From Marinactinospora thermotolerans DSM 45154 (lineage in GTDB: Bacteria > Actinomycetota > Actinomycetes > Streptosporangiales > Streptosporangiaceae): DNA of 64,000 nucleotides. Below the pieces are notes generated by a model. That model had not been told where the DNA came from, made no database searches, and worked only from the letters and a program-made list of their open reading frames with translations. The position numbers and the translations under genes were made by a program. Of the stretch, positions 54,678 to 64,000 are shown piece after piece. The stretch is taken from contig NZ_FUWS01000005.1 of the NCBI RefSeq assembly GCF_900167435.1, positions 374,164 through 438,163 on the forward strand. Direction: 5' to 3'. How positions within the stretch are numbered: position 1 is the first letter of the stretch; every line of letters begins with the position of its first letter.

Positions 54678-55895
54678 CTAGGCCAGACGCTTCTGGAGGT
54701 TCTCGTCCAGCGCGGCGAGGAACTGCTCGGTGGTCAGCCACTCCTGGTCGCCGCCGACGAGCAGGGCGAGGTCCTTGGTCATCTGACCCCCCTCGACCGT
54801 CTTGATGACGACGTCTTCCAGCGTCGTGGCGAACTCGATCACCGCAGGGGTGTTGTCGAGCTTGCCCCGGTGCTCCAGACCGCGGGTCCAGGCGAAGATC
54901 GACGCGATCGGGTTCGTCGAGGTCGGCTTGCCCTGCTGGTGCTGACGGTAGTGGCGGGTGACCGTGCCGTGGGCGGCCTCGGCCTCGACCGTGCGGCCGT
55001 CAGCGGTGCGCAGGACCGACGTCATCAGGCCGAGCGAGCCGAAGCCCTGGGCGACCGTGTCGGACTGGACGTCACCGTCGTAGTTCTTGCAGGCCCAGAC
55101 GTAGCCGCCCTCCCACTTCAGCGCGGCGGCGACCATGTCGTCGATCAGCCGGTGCTCGTAGGTGAGGCCGGCCGCCTCGAACTTGTCCTTGAACTCGTTC
55201 TCGAAGATCTCGGCGAACACGTCCTTGAACATGCCGTCGTAGGACTTGAGGATCGTGTTCTTGGTGGACATGTAGACCGGGTACTTGCGGTCGAGGCCGT
55301 AGTTGAAGCTGGCCCGCGCGAAGTCCTCGATGGACTTGCGGTAGTTGTACATGCCCATGGCGACGCCGCCGCCCTCGGGGAAGTTGGCGACCTCGAACTC
55401 GACCGGCTCGCCGCCGTCCTGCGGGGTGTAGGTCATCGTGACCGTGCCCGGGCCGGGGACCTTGAAGTCGGTCGCCTTGTACTGGTCACCGTGGGCGTGA
55501 CGGCCGATGATGATCGGCTTGGTCCACCCCGGGACGAGCCGCGGGACGTTGGAGGCGATGATCGGCTCGCGGAAGACGACGCCGCCCAGGATGTTACGGA
55601 TGGTCCCGTTGGGCGAACGCCACATCTTCTTGAGGCCGAACTCCTCGACCCGCGCCTCGTCGGGCGTGATGGTGGCGCACTTGACGCCGACGCCGTACTC
55701 CTTGATGGCGTTGGCCGCGTCGACGGTGATCTGGTCGTCGGTGCGGTCGCGCTCCTCGATGCCGAGGTCGTAGTACTTCAGGTCGACGTCGAGGTAGGGC
55801 AGGATGAGCCGGTCCTTGATGAAGGACCAGATGATCCGGGTCATCTCGTCGCCGTCGAGCTCTACTACAGGGTTCTCAACCTTGATCTTGGCCAT
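54678..55895 (-). CDS. icd: NADP-dependent isocitrate dehydrogenase (dimeric, eukaryote-like)
   Basis: A 405-residue TCA-cycle enzyme that oxidises isocitrate to 2-oxoglutarate with NADP+. [62 protein letters not shown] and [13 protein letters not shown] are signatures of the dimeric IDH class also found in eukaryotes. The ATG at 55895 gives MAKIKVENP; longer frames are not family-like. It is monocistronic with its own terminator. Confidence 0.97.
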   Translation of the reverse strand: MAKIKVENPVVELDGDEMTRIIWSFIKDRLILPYLDVDLKYYDLGIEERDRTDDQITVDAANAIKEYGVGVKCATITPDEARVEEFGLKKMWRSPNGTIRNILGGVVFREPIIASNVPRLVPGWTKPIIIGRHAHGDQYKATDFKVPGPGTVTMTYTPQDGGEPVEFEVANFPEGGGVAMGMYNYRKSIEDFARASFNYGLDRKYPVYMSTKNTILKSYDGMFKDVFAEIFENEFKDKFEAAGLTYEHRLIDDMVAAALKWEGGYVWACKNYDGDVQSDTVAQGFGSLGLMTSVLRTADGRTVEAEAAHGTVTRHYRQHQQGKPTSTNPIASIFAWTRGLEHRGKLDNTPAVIEFATTLEDVVIKTVEGGQMTKDLALLVGGDQEWLTTEQFLAALDENLQKRLA

Positions 55896-56104
55896 GGCTG
55901 TGTGGCTGTCCCTTCGTTTCGGCCGGTCGTCATGTGGCTGGAGGCCGCGCGCGCGACCCGCCGGATTCCACCGGAGCACCGCGCACCGCCCGTCCCCTGG
56001 CGAGGGCGCCGAACAGGCCCACCGCAGGAGGGGCCAGGCCGTGCGTCGACTTCACCGGAACCGCCGGTGCGGTATCTCGATATCAAGCTTATTCGAGGGC
56101 GAAC

Positions 56105-56455
56105 CTACAGCTTCGGGGCGACCCAGGCCAACGCGATCAGCAGCACCGCAAGCGAGACGAGGGTGACGACGTCGATCCATCGCCGCCGCACCGCGAGCAT
56201 GCCGACCCGCTCCGCGGGGAGGAAGCCCCGGAAGACCGCTCCCAGCAACAGCGCGCCGGCGATGAGGGCGGGCCCCCTCTTGAAATAGGCCGCCGCGACG
56301 ACCACGATGCCCGCGGCCATGGTCGCCAGGACCAGGAAGTAGGGGACCTGGGACAGCCAGCCGGGGACCTCCGCGGGCGTCGACACGTCCGACGCGGGGT
56401 CCTCCTCGGGGGCTTCTCGGGGTGCTACCGCTACCTCCACCGTTTTTTGGCTCAC
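56105..56455 (-). CDS. DUF3017 membrane protein
   Basis: A 116-residue protein with three TM helices after an acidic N-terminus (VSQKTVEVAVAPREAPEE). GPALIAGALLLGAVFRGFLP and VGMLAVRRRWIDV are typical of DUF3017, which in many actinomycetes is near folD and purNH as here. Function is unknown. The GTG at 56455 is chosen over an ATG 25 codons earlier because the extra residues are unlike the family. Confidence 0.85.
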   Translation of the reverse strand: MSQKTVEVAVAPREAPEEDPASDVSTPAEVPGWLSQVPYFLVLATMAAGIVVVAAAYFKRGPALIAGALLLGAVFRGFLPAERVGMLAVRRRWIDVVTLVSLAVLLIALAWVAPKL

Positions 56456-56941
56456 CGTAAACCTCACGCTAGCGCACGCCTTGATGGGCCGGTCACTGTG
56501 GCGATGAGCACTGTGGCGCGGACCGGCCATGACCGATTATGCCTGGACCGAAACCGGACCAGCCGCAAGATCAGGGAACGAACGCAACGGTACGATTACA
56601 CATCGTTACTGGCCACAGCTTCGGTGTTGAGGCGAGCCTACGCTCGCTTCAACTACGGCACTACCGAAACGGCCACAATCGGGTTCCACTAAAGCCTGAC
56701 CGTATCTCCGTGAAATGCCTCTTAGCTCCCGAGATGGCGGCCTTACCCGGGAGTAAGAGCGTAGAAATGCCGAGGTCCGGGTAACCAGTGATGAGATGAG
56801 TGCCACGGTGAGCGAGGACAGCCCCCTATGAACCCCACTCAGCCAGCGACCCCCACACGGACCACCCCGACCTCCATGCACCCTGTCGCGCCCCGTCGCA
56901 ACCAATCTCATCGGTCGCGCCCCAGTTTGGGAGGAACAACC
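56456..56941. other. upstream region of the FHA gene
   Basis: About 490 bases between divergent genes, partly less GC-rich. It contains the small inverted repeat GCGAGCCTACGCTCGC near 56632 and presumably both promoters, but no clear hexamer pair. A start for the FHA gene at 56828 lies inside it. Confidence 0.45.
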
Positions 56942-57547
56942 GTGGACGGGCCCTACATACGGGTCGAGGAGAGCGGTGACATCCAGCCCCTGGGCGCCGA
57001 GGTCACCACCATCGGACGCGGACAGGGCGTCGACATCCGGCTCAACGACCCGAGTGTGTCGCAGTTGCACGCTGAGCTGGTGCGTCGTGGCCCCTACGTC
57101 TATGTCGTCGACCTCGGCCTCTCCCGCAACGGAACCCGCGTCAACGGCCGCCCCATCGCCCGCCGGGTCCTCGAAGAGGGCGACGTCATGAGTTTCGGGG
57201 CCGCCCGATGCAAGATCGGCGGACTGCCCCGCGAGGAGCTCAACCCCGAAGTGGAGCTGCGCCGCGGCGCGGCCCCCGAGCTCACCCGCCGCGAACTCGA
57301 CGTCCTCACCTCGCTGTGCCGCCCCGCCCTGTCGGACGAGGCGTTCGTCGCCCCGGCCACCGCGCGGGAGATCGCCGAGGACCTGGTCGTCACCGAGGCC
57401 GCCGTCAAACAACACCTACTCAGGCTCTACCAGAAATTCCGCGTTCCCGAAGGCCCCAACCGACGCACCCGGCTCGCCAACGAGGTCGTCGCCCTGGGCC
57501 TGGTGCGCCCCATGCCGGTGATGGAACGCCGGCGCAAGGCGAGCTGA
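56942..57547 (+). CDS. FHA-domain protein with C-terminal helix-turn-helix
   Basis: A 201-residue protein: an N-terminal FHA domain (about 5-95) with TTIGRGQGVDIRLNDPSVSQLHA and SRNGTRVNG, the Arg/Ser/Asn phosphothreonine-binding pattern, then a linker and a LuxR/winged-helix-like domain (about 110-190) with ELTRRELDVLTSL and ATAREIAEDLVVTEAAVKQH. It may be a DNA-binding regulator recruited by Ser/Thr kinases. GTG at 56942 has GGGAGG seven bases upstream; an ATG at 56828 with a weaker site would add 38 disordered residues. It is monocistronic. Confidence 0.88.
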   Translation: MDGPYIRVEESGDIQPLGAEVTTIGRGQGVDIRLNDPSVSQLHAELVRRGPYVYVVDLGLSRNGTRVNGRPIARRVLEEGDVMSFGAARCKIGGLPREELNPEVELRRGAAPELTRRELDVLTSLCRPALSDEAFVAPATAREIAEDLVVTEAAVKQHLLRLYQKFRVPEGPNRRTRLANEVVALGLVRPMPVMERRRKAS

Positions 57548-57553
57548 CGACTC

Positions 57554-57579
57554 CGGGGCCTCACCGCCAGGAGGCCCCG
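57554..57579. terminator. hairpin between FHA gene and folD
   Basis: A 9-bp stem (57554-57562 with 57571-57579) between converging genes. Confidence 0.6.
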
Positions 57580-57637
57580 CGAACGCGTGGACCACGGCGC
57601 CGGCAGGACCCCGCCTACCGCCGCCCGTCCACATCGG

Positions 57638-58498
57638 TCAGCCGACCTGACGCTCCGCCGCCTCGACCACGTTGACCAGCAGCATCGCCCGGGTCATCGG
57701 TCCGACCCCGCCGGGGTTGGGCGCGACGTGCCCGGCCACCTCGCGCACGTCGAGGGCGACGTCACCGACCAGTCCGGCCTCGGTCCGGGTGATGCCCACG
57801 TCCAGCACCGCCGCTCCCGGCTTCACCATGTCGGCCGTGATCAGCCCCGGAACCCCGGCCCCGGCCACCACGATGTCGGCCCGGCGAGTGTGCTCGGCGA
57901 GGTCGCGGGTGCCGGTGTGGCACAGGGTCACCGTCGCGTTCTCGCTGCGCCGCGTCAACAGCAGCCCCAGCGGCCGGCCCACCGTGACGCCACGCCCCAC
58001 GACCACCACCTCGGCGCCCTTGAGCGGCACGTCGTAGCGGTTGAGCAGCTCCACGATGCCGCGCGGCGTGCACGGCAGCGGCGCCTGCTGCATCAACACC
58101 AGGCGCCCCAGGTTCGACGGCTGGAGACCGTCGGCGTCCTTGGCCGGGTCGATGAGCTCCAGCACCCGGTTCTCGTCGAGCCCCTTGGGGAGCGGGAGCT
58201 GCACGATGTACCCGGTGCAGGCGGGATCGGCGTTCAGCTCCTCGACGGCCGCCTCGACCTCGGCCTGCGTCGCCGTGGCCGGCAGGTCGCGGCGGATGCT
58301 GTGGATGCCGACCTCGGCGCAGTCGCGGTGCTTGCCCGCGACATAGGAGTGGCTCCCCGGGTCATCGCCCACCAGCACCGTGCCCAGGCCGGGGACAACG
58401 CCCTTGGCCCGCAGCGCGCTGACACGTTCCTTCAACTCCGCCCGGATCGCCGCGGCGGTCGCCTTACCATCGAGAATCTGTGCGCTCACGGTCCCCAT
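57638..58498 (-). CDS. folD: methylenetetrahydrofolate dehydrogenase/cyclohydrolase FolD
   Basis: A 286-residue bifunctional enzyme that makes 10-formyl-THF, the formyl donor for PurN and PurH encoded just upstream. [17 protein letters not shown] carries the Tyr/Lys active site, [15 protein letters not shown] and [18 protein letters not shown] (NADP-binding) follow, and [14 protein letters not shown] is near the end. The ATG at 58498 (MGTVSAQ) is used; a GTG nine bases later is nearly as good. A hairpin separates it from purH. Confidence 0.96.
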   Translation of the reverse strand: MGTVSAQILDGKATAAAIRAELKERVSALRAKGVVPGLGTVLVGDDPGSHSYVAGKHRDCAEVGIHSIRRDLPATATQAEVEAAVEELNADPACTGYIVQLPLPKGLDENRVLELIDPAKDADGLQPSNLGRLVLMQQAPLPCTPRGIVELLNRYDVPLKGAEVVVVGRGVTVGRPLGLLLTRRSENATVTLCHTGTRDLAEHTRRADIVVAGAGVPGLITADMVKPGAAVLDVGITRTEAGLVGDVALDVREVAGHVAPNPGGVGPMTRAMLLVNVVEAAERQVG

Positions 58499-58598
58499 TG
58501 TTCCACCCGCCTGCGGTGCCGCGTCGGAGAGATCGCCGAACCGCCCCCGCCGTTCCCCGATCCCCTTCGTGGGATCCTCCGATCTCCCGGGCACGCGA

Positions 58599-58629
58599 CG
58601 GGGCCGCGGGTCCTCGCCCCGCGGCCCCG
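58599..58629 (-). terminator. hairpin terminator of the purN-purH operon
   Basis: A perfect 12-bp stem (58599-58610 with 58618-58629) 14 bases beyond the purH stop and before folD. Confidence 0.8.
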
Positions 58630-58642
58630 CGCCCCTGTCCGA

Positions 58643-60211
58643 TCAGTGGAAGAAGTGCCGCGTACCGGTGAAGTACAGCGTCACACCGGCCCGCTCGGCC
58701 GCCGCGATGACCTCCTCGTCACGCACGGAACCGCCCGGCTCGACCACCGCGCGCACCCCCGCCTCGGTCAGCACCTCCAGACCGTCGGCGAAGGGGAAGA
58801 ACGCGTCGCTGGCCGCGACCGAGCCGCGCACGCGCTCCCCGGCCCGCGAGACCGCCAGCCGGGCCGAGTCCACCCGGTTGACCTGTCCCATCCCCACTCC
58901 CACGGTGGCCCGGCCCGCCGCCAGCAGGATCGCGTTGGACTTGACCGAGCGCACCGCGCGCCAGGCGAACGCCAGGTCGGCCAGTGTCGCCTCGTCGGCC
59001 GGGGCCCCGGCCCGCAGCTCCCAGGCGGCCGGGTCGTCGCCGGGCGCGTCGATCGCGTCGACGGCCTGCAACAGCACGCCACCGCTGATCGCCCGCAGTT
59101 CCGGCCGGGCAGCGCGGTCCGGCGCCGTCACCTTCAACAGCCGGATGTTCTTCTTACGGGTCAGCACCTCGACCGCCGACGGCTCGAAGTCCGGGGCGAC
59201 GACCACCTCGGTGAAGATCTCGGCGACCTGGTCGGCCATCTCCCGCGTCACCGGGCGGTTCGTCGCGATGACACCGCCGTAGGCCGAGACCGGGTCGCAG
59301 GCGTGCGCCTTGCGGTGCGCCTCGGCGATGTCGGCGCCCACCGCGATCCCGCACGGGTTGGCGTGCTTGATGATCGCCACACACGGGTCGGCGAAGTCGT
59401 AGGCGGCGCGCAGCGCGGCGTCGGCGTCGACGTAGTTGTTGTACGACATCTCCTTGCCGTGCAGCTGCTCGGCGCCGGCCAGGCCCTCGCCCGTGGACTC
59501 GCCGCTTCGGTACAGCGCCGCCTTCTGGTGCGGGTTCTCCCCGTAGCGCAGCGTCGCGGCACGCTCGTAGGCGACGGCCGTGAAGTCCGGCCATCCCGTC
59601 TCCCGCTCCACCTCGTCGGGAGCGTAGGACTCGGCGAACCAGGAGGCGACCGCCGCGTCGTAGGCGGCCGTGTGGGCGTAGGCCCGCGCCGCCAGCCGCT
59701 TGCGCTGGGCCGGCGTGAACCCGCCGGAGCGCACGGCCTGGAGCGCGTCACCGTACCCGGCGGGATCGACGACCACCGCCACGCTCGCGTGGTTCTTCGC
59801 CGCCGCGCGCACCATCGCCGGGCCGCCGATGTCGATCTTCTCGATGCACTCCTGCGGGGAGGCGCCCGAGGCCACCGTCTCGCGGAACGGGTAGAGGTTG
59901 ACCACGACCAGATCGAAGGGCGCGATCCCGAGCTCCTCCAGTGTCGCCCGGTGCGCCTCCTTCGTCCGGTCGGCGAGCAGTCCCGCGTGAATGCCCGGGT
60001 GCAGGGTCTTGACCCGGCCCTCAAGGCACTCCGGGAACCCCGTCACGTTCTCGACCGGGACCACCTCGACCCCGGCGGCGGTCAGCCGCGCCGCCGTGGA
60101 GCCGGTGGAGACGATCTCCACCCCGGCCTCCGCGAGCCCACGGGCCAGCTCCTCCAGCCCGGTCTTGTCGTAAACGCTGATCAACGCACGCCGAACGGCC
60201 TGCTGGCTCAC
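58643..60211 (-). CDS. purH: bifunctional AICAR formyltransferase/IMP cyclohydrolase PurH
   Basis: A 522-residue enzyme for the last two steps of IMP synthesis. The N-terminal cyclohydrolase has [33 protein letters not shown] and [17 protein letters not shown]. The C-terminal formyltransferase has [23 protein letters not shown] (catalytic Lys/His), [10 protein letters not shown] and ends TGTRHFFH. The GTG at 60211 overlaps the purN stop (GTGA), so the two are coupled. Confidence 0.97.
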   Translation of the reverse strand: MSQQAVRRALISVYDKTGLEELARGLAEAGVEIVSTGSTAARLTAAGVEVVPVENVTGFPECLEGRVKTLHPGIHAGLLADRTKEAHRATLEELGIAPFDLVVVNLYPFRETVASGASPQECIEKIDIGGPAMVRAAAKNHASVAVVVDPAGYGDALQAVRSGGFTPAQRKRLAARAYAHTAAYDAAVASWFAESYAPDEVERETGWPDFTAVAYERAATLRYGENPHQKAALYRSGESTGEGLAGAEQLHGKEMSYNNYVDADAALRAAYDFADPCVAIIKHANPCGIAVGADIAEAHRKAHACDPVSAYGGVIATNRPVTREMADQVAEIFTEVVVAPDFEPSAVEVLTRKKNIRLLKVTAPDRAARPELRAISGGVLLQAVDAIDAPGDDPAAWELRAGAPADEATLADLAFAWRAVRSVKSNAILLAAGRATVGVGMGQVNRVDSARLAVSRAGERVRGSVAASDAFFPFADGLEVLTEAGVRAVVEPGGSVRDEEVIAAAERAGVTLYFTGTRHFFH

Positions 60212-60864
60212 CGGTTCTCCTCTGTCGCGTAGCCGGGATCTTCGATACTTCCCCGCGGTTCGGCCGGCCGGCCGAACCGCACGTTGCGGTCCTGGAGGGT
60301 CCACCCCTCCCGGGCGAGGCGGCCCACGACGTCCACGAGCATTCCGCGCTCGACCGTCTTGATCCGCTCGTGCAGGGAGGCGACGTCGTCGTCGGGTTCC
60401 ACCCGGACCGTGACCTGCTCGATGACGGGGCCGGTGTCCACGCCCTCGTCGACGAAGTGCGCCGTCGCGCCCGTCACCCGGACCCCGTAGGCGAGAGCGT
60501 CGCGGACGGCGTGCGCGCCGGGGAAGGCCGGCAGCAACGCGGGATGGATGTTGACCACCGCATAGCGGCCCACCACCTCGGGTCCGAGGATGCGCATGAA
60601 CCCCGCGGAGACCACGAGGTCCGGCTCGTACTCGGCGATGCGATCGGCCAGCGCCGCGTTCCACTCGCCCCGATCGGCGTAGTCGGCGAACGCGGTGACG
60701 AACGTGGGGACTCCGGCTCGTCGCGCGTGGAGGAGGCCCGGAGCCTCACGATCGGCCCCGACCGCGACGATCGTCGCGCCGTAGCCCGGATCGGCGGCGG
60801 CGTCGAGCAGTGCGGCCATGTTGCTGCCCGTGCCGGAGATGAGGACGACTACTCGCGCCGACAG
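60208..60864 (-). CDS. purN: phosphoribosylglycinamide formyltransferase PurN (CTG start)
   Basis: A 218-residue formyltransferase transferring formyl from 10-formyl-THF to GAR. It has [51 protein letters not shown] (catalytic Asn/His) and [10 protein letters not shown]. The family N-terminus ([13 protein letters not shown]) begins at a CTG (60864) with GAGGAGG about seven bases upstream, and no ATG, GTG or TTG is near, so CTG is the probable start; an ATG at 60942 would add 26 unlikely residues. It is translationally coupled to purH. Confidence 0.9.
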   Translation of the reverse strand: MSARVVVLISGTGSNMAALLDAAADPGYGATIVAVGADREAPGLLHARRAGVPTFVTAFADYADRGEWNAALADRIAEYEPDLVVSAGFMRILGPEVVGRYAVVNIHPALLPAFPGAHAVRDALAYGVRVTGATAHFVDEGVDTGPVIEQVTVRVEPDDDVASLHERIKTVERGMLVDVVGRLAREGWTLQDRNVRFGRPAEPRGSIEDPGYATEENR

Positions 60865-61160
60865 TGTGCTTCCTCCTCGTGGGAAAACGATGCGGGGACC
60901 GTCGGCCCCCGTTCCCGGGGGCGCGGTGCGAACGCGCGGCATCCGGGATGCGGGTACGCCATCGACAAAACGTGGCGGGGCGCTCCTGCGCCCCATCCGC
61001 TTGGACACCCTATCCCTACAGGTAGCGTCTACCCCAAGAGACCCACATCGGTGCGGGCGGCACCACGCAACGGAGACCGTCGGCGCCACCGCGCTCCGGG
61101 CTCGACCGGGCCGCCCGGGTCGATGCCATCAGCCCCTTCCTTCAGCAACAAGGAGCCCCA

Positions 61161-61577
61161 GTGACGAACGAGCCGTCCACGTCCCCGTCCGACGGGCAGC
61201 AGCCCACCGTGGAACGAGGCGGCCTGTGGGGTCTGTTCTTCGCCACCGCGGGTCTCCTGCTCCCGCCCTTCGGCGTGGTCCTGTCGGTCTTCGGCATCGT
61301 GCAGGGCCGTCGCGCCCGCAAGTCCGCCCGGGCCAACCGGGTCCCCGCCCCCGGAGCGGTGCTGAGCATGGTGCTGGGCTGGGCCGGCGTCCTGTTCTCC
61401 GCCGGCACCATGATCGGCTACCTGGTGTTCGGCGAGGAGATCGCCGCCTGGCAGGACTGCTCGGCGCGTTCGCACACCTCCGTGACGCAGGCCGAGTGCG
61501 ACACCGCCCTGCGCGACGCGCTCGCCGAACGCGGCGTTCCCGCCGAGTACCTGCCGGCGCTGAGCGGCGCCCGGTAG
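61161..61577 (+). CDS. DUF4190-like small membrane protein
   Basis: A 138-residue protein: a polar Ser/Pro-rich N-terminus, two TM helices (about 22-47 and 66-88) with the basic loop QGRRARKSARANRV, and a short extracytoplasmic end with two Cys (DCSARSH and AECDTAL) that may form a disulfide. The layout fits DUF4190-type proteins; function is unknown. The GTG at 61161 follows AAGGAG by seven bases. It is divergent from purN and convergent with the DUF6350 gene. Confidence 0.75.
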   Translation: MTNEPSTSPSDGQQPTVERGGLWGLFFATAGLLLPPFGVVLSVFGIVQGRRARKSARANRVPAPGAVLSMVLGWAGVLFSAGTMIGYLVFGEEIAAWQDCSARSHTSVTQAECDTALRDALAERGVPAEYLPALSGAR

Positions 61578-61586
61578 CCGCCGCCG

Positions 61587-63104
61587 TCACCGGTCGGTGC
61601 CGGCGTCGCCCTCCTTGCCGGGACGGGACGCCGGCACCGCGGTGTCACGGTCGGCGGAGGGTCCGTCCGCCTCGTAGCTGATGCCGTAGAGCCCCTCGGC
61701 GTCCTCCCCGTCCTCGTCGTGGGAACCGCGTCGGCGCGCCTTCTGCGGCCACCGGAGCGGGAAGGGGATCCGCAGGGATCGGGGGCGCCGTGCCCACGTC
61801 CCCCGGGTCCTCTCGGGCTCCGTCGCGGGTTCGGCCGGCTCCGGCCGGACGCGGATGTGCCGCCAGTTGGCGAACCAGGCCGCGACCGCGGCGGCCACCC
61901 CCACTTCGAGCGCCACGACCAGTCCCACCTGCCAGGGCGACGGCCCGACCTCGGCGAGCCGCTGGGTCCCGAGCGGCCCGCCGGCCAGGAGCGCCAGCGC
62001 CGCGCACAGCGCGCCCGTGAGCAGTCCGCAGACGAACCCCCAGAGGGGGGCCGCCTCGCTGACCGCGGTGGGCGCGCTGCGCACCGTCAGCACTCCGCCG
62101 ATGCCACCGGCCAGGAAGGGCGCGATGAGGGCGAACAGCGACAGGATCGGCGCCGGACCGCTGTCGGGCAGCACGGCGAGCACCGGCAGGTGCGGCAGGG
62201 GCCCCAGGACCACTCCGGTGGGCGCGACCGCGGTCCCGGTCCCCAGGGCGAACCCGGGGCCGGCCGCGTAGGACATTCCGAAGATCACCGCGTTGGGCAG
62301 GTAGAGCAGTTGCAGTAGGGCGAGGAGCACACCGCCGACCGGACCTGGCTCCAGCCCGCGCGTCATCTCGACGACCTCGCCGAAGGACGTCGCCAGCGCG
62401 ACGAGGAACAGCAGCGCGCCGACCGCGAGGAGGACGGCGGTGGCGCTGAGGGTCCCGGCCAGCAGGGAGCGGGGCCGGGCCGGCATGATGCCCGACAGCT
62501 GGCGCCAGGCGATGCCCTTGTCCTTGAGCAGCCTGCGCAGCACCCCCAGCCCTCCGGCCAGGAACGCCAGCACGAACCCGTCGATGAGCGACTGGGTCAT
62601 GTCGGGGCGCACGTCCTCGGTCCGGCCCACGAGCGCGAGCGTCCCCGCGATGGCCGCGTAGGGTCCGGCGAGCGCCAGCGCGGCCCGGAAGGCGTGGCGC
62701 AGCCTCGGCAGGTGACAACTGCGCGCCAGCCACTGGCCCGCCCGGTAGAGCAGCAGCCCGGGCAGCACGACCAGGCCGATCGGGAGAAACCCGAGGTGGC
62801 CCCCTGGGATCTCGACCCCCACGTGGTGGCCGACGAGCCACGCCTGGACCGCGACGCGGAACACGTCGCCGATGTCCTCCCCGAAGCTCGCGTGCGGCGC
62901 CGCCACCCAGCCCACCAGCATGAGCGTGGTGAGCGTGGCCAGGCCGATCCCGGCGGCCCAGGCCGCGCCCAGGCCGCCGGAGGCGTAGAGCTTGCGGGCG
63001 TCCTCGCTCACCGGTGTGGCCGCGGCCGGGGTGCCTGCGGGCGGGCGGCGTCCGGTGGCGTGGGGTCCGTCACGGTGCACAGGGGGTCCAGGGGGCGCGC
63101 TCAC
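61587..63104 (-). CDS. DUF6350/PerM-like polytopic membrane protein
   Basis: A 505-residue protein with about nine or ten TM helices and an acidic, charged C-terminal tail of about 90 residues. DUF6350 proteins, including mycobacterial PerM (linked to cell division and persistence), are found between sucCD and purNH in many actinomycetes, the same position as here. Segments such as LLQLLYLPNAVIFGMSYAAG and GFALGTGTAVAPTGV are typical. The start is the GTG at 63104. No catalytic motif is visible. Confidence 0.85.
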   Translation of the reverse strand: MSAPPGPPVHRDGPHATGRRPPAGTPAAATPVSEDARKLYASGGLGAAWAAGIGLATLTTLMLVGWVAAPHASFGEDIGDVFRVAVQAWLVGHHVGVEIPGGHLGFLPIGLVVLPGLLLYRAGQWLARSCHLPRLRHAFRAALALAGPYAAIAGTLALVGRTEDVRPDMTQSLIDGFVLAFLAGGLGVLRRLLKDKGIAWRQLSGIMPARPRSLLAGTLSATAVLLAVGALLFLVALATSFGEVVEMTRGLEPGPVGGVLLALLQLLYLPNAVIFGMSYAAGPGFALGTGTAVAPTGVVLGPLPHLPVLAVLPDSGPAPILSLFALIAPFLAGGIGGVLTVRSAPTAVSEAAPLWGFVCGLLTGALCAALALLAGGPLGTQRLAEVGPSPWQVGLVVALEVGVAAAVAAWFANWRHIRVRPEPAEPATEPERTRGTWARRPRSLRIPFPLRWPQKARRRGSHDEDGEDAEGLYGISYEADGPSADRDTAVPASRPGKEGDAGTDR

Positions 63105-63465
63105 GCCTCCATGGTCGCAGCCGCCGGGTCGGACCGCCCGTTGCCGCCCCTGGCGTGTCGGAGGCTCCGGGATCCGCGGGGGAACGGCGGGAGATGGCCG
63201 CAGACGGCTCTGAGTGTCCGTCTCGCGCCTTGTCAGCCGTCAGGCGCCGGGGTTGCCGCTGGGCCGGCCGTGCCGGCCGCGAGGAGCGGATGAGGCCTCG
63301 GCCCGGCCCTACCGTGCCGGCGGCACGGCCGTGGGGAACGCGCGTCCGCGCCGCGCGGTGGATCTCCCCGGCCGAAGGCGCGGAGCGCGCGGTCTGCCCG
63401 ACACACGACGGAGCCCGCCGCGAACGTGTCGCGGCGGGCTCCGTGGGATGCGGTCCCGGCTGTCG
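63105..63465. other. interval between sucD and the DUF6350 gene
   Basis: About 360 bases holding the sucD terminator and presumably the DUF6350 promoter. No gene seen. Confidence 0.55.
63409..63443 (-). terminator. hairpin terminator of sucD
   Basis: A perfect 15-bp stem (63409-63423 with 63429-63443) with loop ACGTG, 23 bases beyond the sucD stop. Confidence 0.9.
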
Positions 63466-64000
63466 TCAGAACAGCTCGCGAGCGAGCTTGGCCGTCTCGC
63501 TGGGAGTCTTGCCGACCTTGACGCCGGCGGCCTCCAGGGCCTCCTTCTTCGCCGCGGCCGTGCCGGAGGACCCCGACACGATCGCCCCGGCATGCCCCAT
63601 CGTCTTGCCCTCCGGCGCGGTGAACCCGGCCACGTAGCCCACCACCGGCTTGGTCACATTGGCCTTGATGAACTCCGCCGCACGCTCCTCGGCGTCCCCA
63701 CCGATCTCACCGATCATCACGATCGCGTCAGTGTCGGGGTCGGCCTCGAACGCCGCCAGCGCATCGATGTGCGTGGTCCCGATGATCGGGTCCCCACCGA
63801 TCCCCACACACGTGGAGAAACCAATGTCACGCAGCTCATACATCATCTGATAGGTCAACGTGCCCGACTTCGACACCAACCCGATCCGCCCCGGCTTGGT
63901 GATATCAGCCGGAATGATGCCCGCGTTGGACTGCCCCGGCGTGATCAACCCCGGACAGTTGGGACCGATGATCCGCGTGACATTGCCCTTGGCCACCGCA
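63466..64000 (-). CDS. sucD: succinyl-CoA ligase alpha subunit, 3' part
   Basis: The C-terminal 177 or so residues of SucD; the 5' part is outside the window. It has [45 protein letters not shown] and [13 protein letters not shown] with the phospho-histidine (H of MGHAG). The enzyme makes ATP or GTP from succinyl-CoA in the TCA cycle. The ATG near 63996 is an internal Met, not the start. sucC is expected just beyond the window edge. Confidence 0.96.
   Translation of the reverse strand, partial: AVAKGNVTRIIGPNCPGLITPGQSNAGIIPADITKPGRIGLVSKSGTLTYQMMYELRDIGFSTCVGIGGDPIIGTTHIDALAAFEADPDTDAIVMIGEIGGDAEERAAEFIKANVTKPVVGYVAGFTAPEGKTMGHAGAIVSGSSGTAAAKKEALEAAGVKVGKTPSETAKLARELF

Noticed and set aside
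1..64000. CRISPR arrays, rRNA genes and insertion sequences
   Set aside because: No regularly spaced repeats, rRNA-like sequence or transposase reading frame was recognised anywhere in the window.

Overview
The window is high-GC DNA from an actinomycete. Markers are a mycothiol-linked formaldehyde dehydrogenase, an acyl-CoA carboxylase with an epsilon subunit, a DUF6350/PerM-type protein, an LCP cell-wall protein, many GTG starts and overlapping GTGA/ATGA gene junctions. The gene content fits Streptosporangiales/Nocardiopsis-like or Streptomyces-like chromosomes; the genus cannot be fixed from the sequence alone. No rRNA, complete tRNA, CRISPR array, transposase, integrase or relaxase gene was seen.

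Left core (1-18.9 kb): the tail of a CoA-binding protein; purE/purK; a GtrA membrane protein; an OmpR-type two-component pair; an mscR plus metallo-hydrolase pair; a class III adenylate cyclase; birA; ppc; then the acyl-CoA carboxylase set (beta, epsilon, biotinylated alpha). BirA presumably biotinylates the alpha subunit. Between ppc and the carboxylase lies a small accessory island (12.5-15.1 kb): a tandem-PIN toxin-like gene, its short upstream partner, a frameshifted second copy of that partner, and possibly a third relic.

Inserted block (about 18.9-35.7 kb): a type IV secretion/conjugation-like module with longer gene-free stretches and visibly lower GC in places. A leftward operon encodes a DUF6668 ParA-like protein, two VirB2-like small membrane proteins (one a tandem duplication), a VirB6-like membrane protein, an SCO6880-family protein, a VirB4-like ATPase and a VirD4/TraG-like coupling protein, followed by a lipoprotein and a DUF4913 protein. 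A divergent rightward operon encodes a VirB8-like protein, a membrane-anchored cell-wall hydrolase and two basic proteins of unknown function. Two paralogous lipoproteins (20.3 and 33.7 kb) sit on either side of the secretion genes. With no relaxase, integrase or replication gene in view, this is either a stripped integrative element or a dedicated secretion system; it is the most interesting part of the window.

Right core (35.7-64 kb): a dicarboxylate symporter, a secreted Met/Gly-rich membrane protein, a C45 acyltransferase-like hydrolase, an NAD(P)H-quinone dehydrogenase, gamma-glutamylcyclotransferase, purine nucleoside phosphorylase, adenosine deaminase with a PH-domain partner, an M20 amidohydrolase, a carboxylate-amine ligase, a YihY/BrkB membrane protein, the galT-galE-galK Leloir operon, an LCP protein, icd, DUF3017, an FHA-HTH protein, folD, purH-purN, a DUF4190-like protein, DUF6350 and the 3' part of sucD. 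Purine synthesis (purEK at the left, purNH and folD at the right) and purine salvage (deaminase, phosphorylase) are both represented. Strong intrinsic-terminator hairpins punctuate most core operons.
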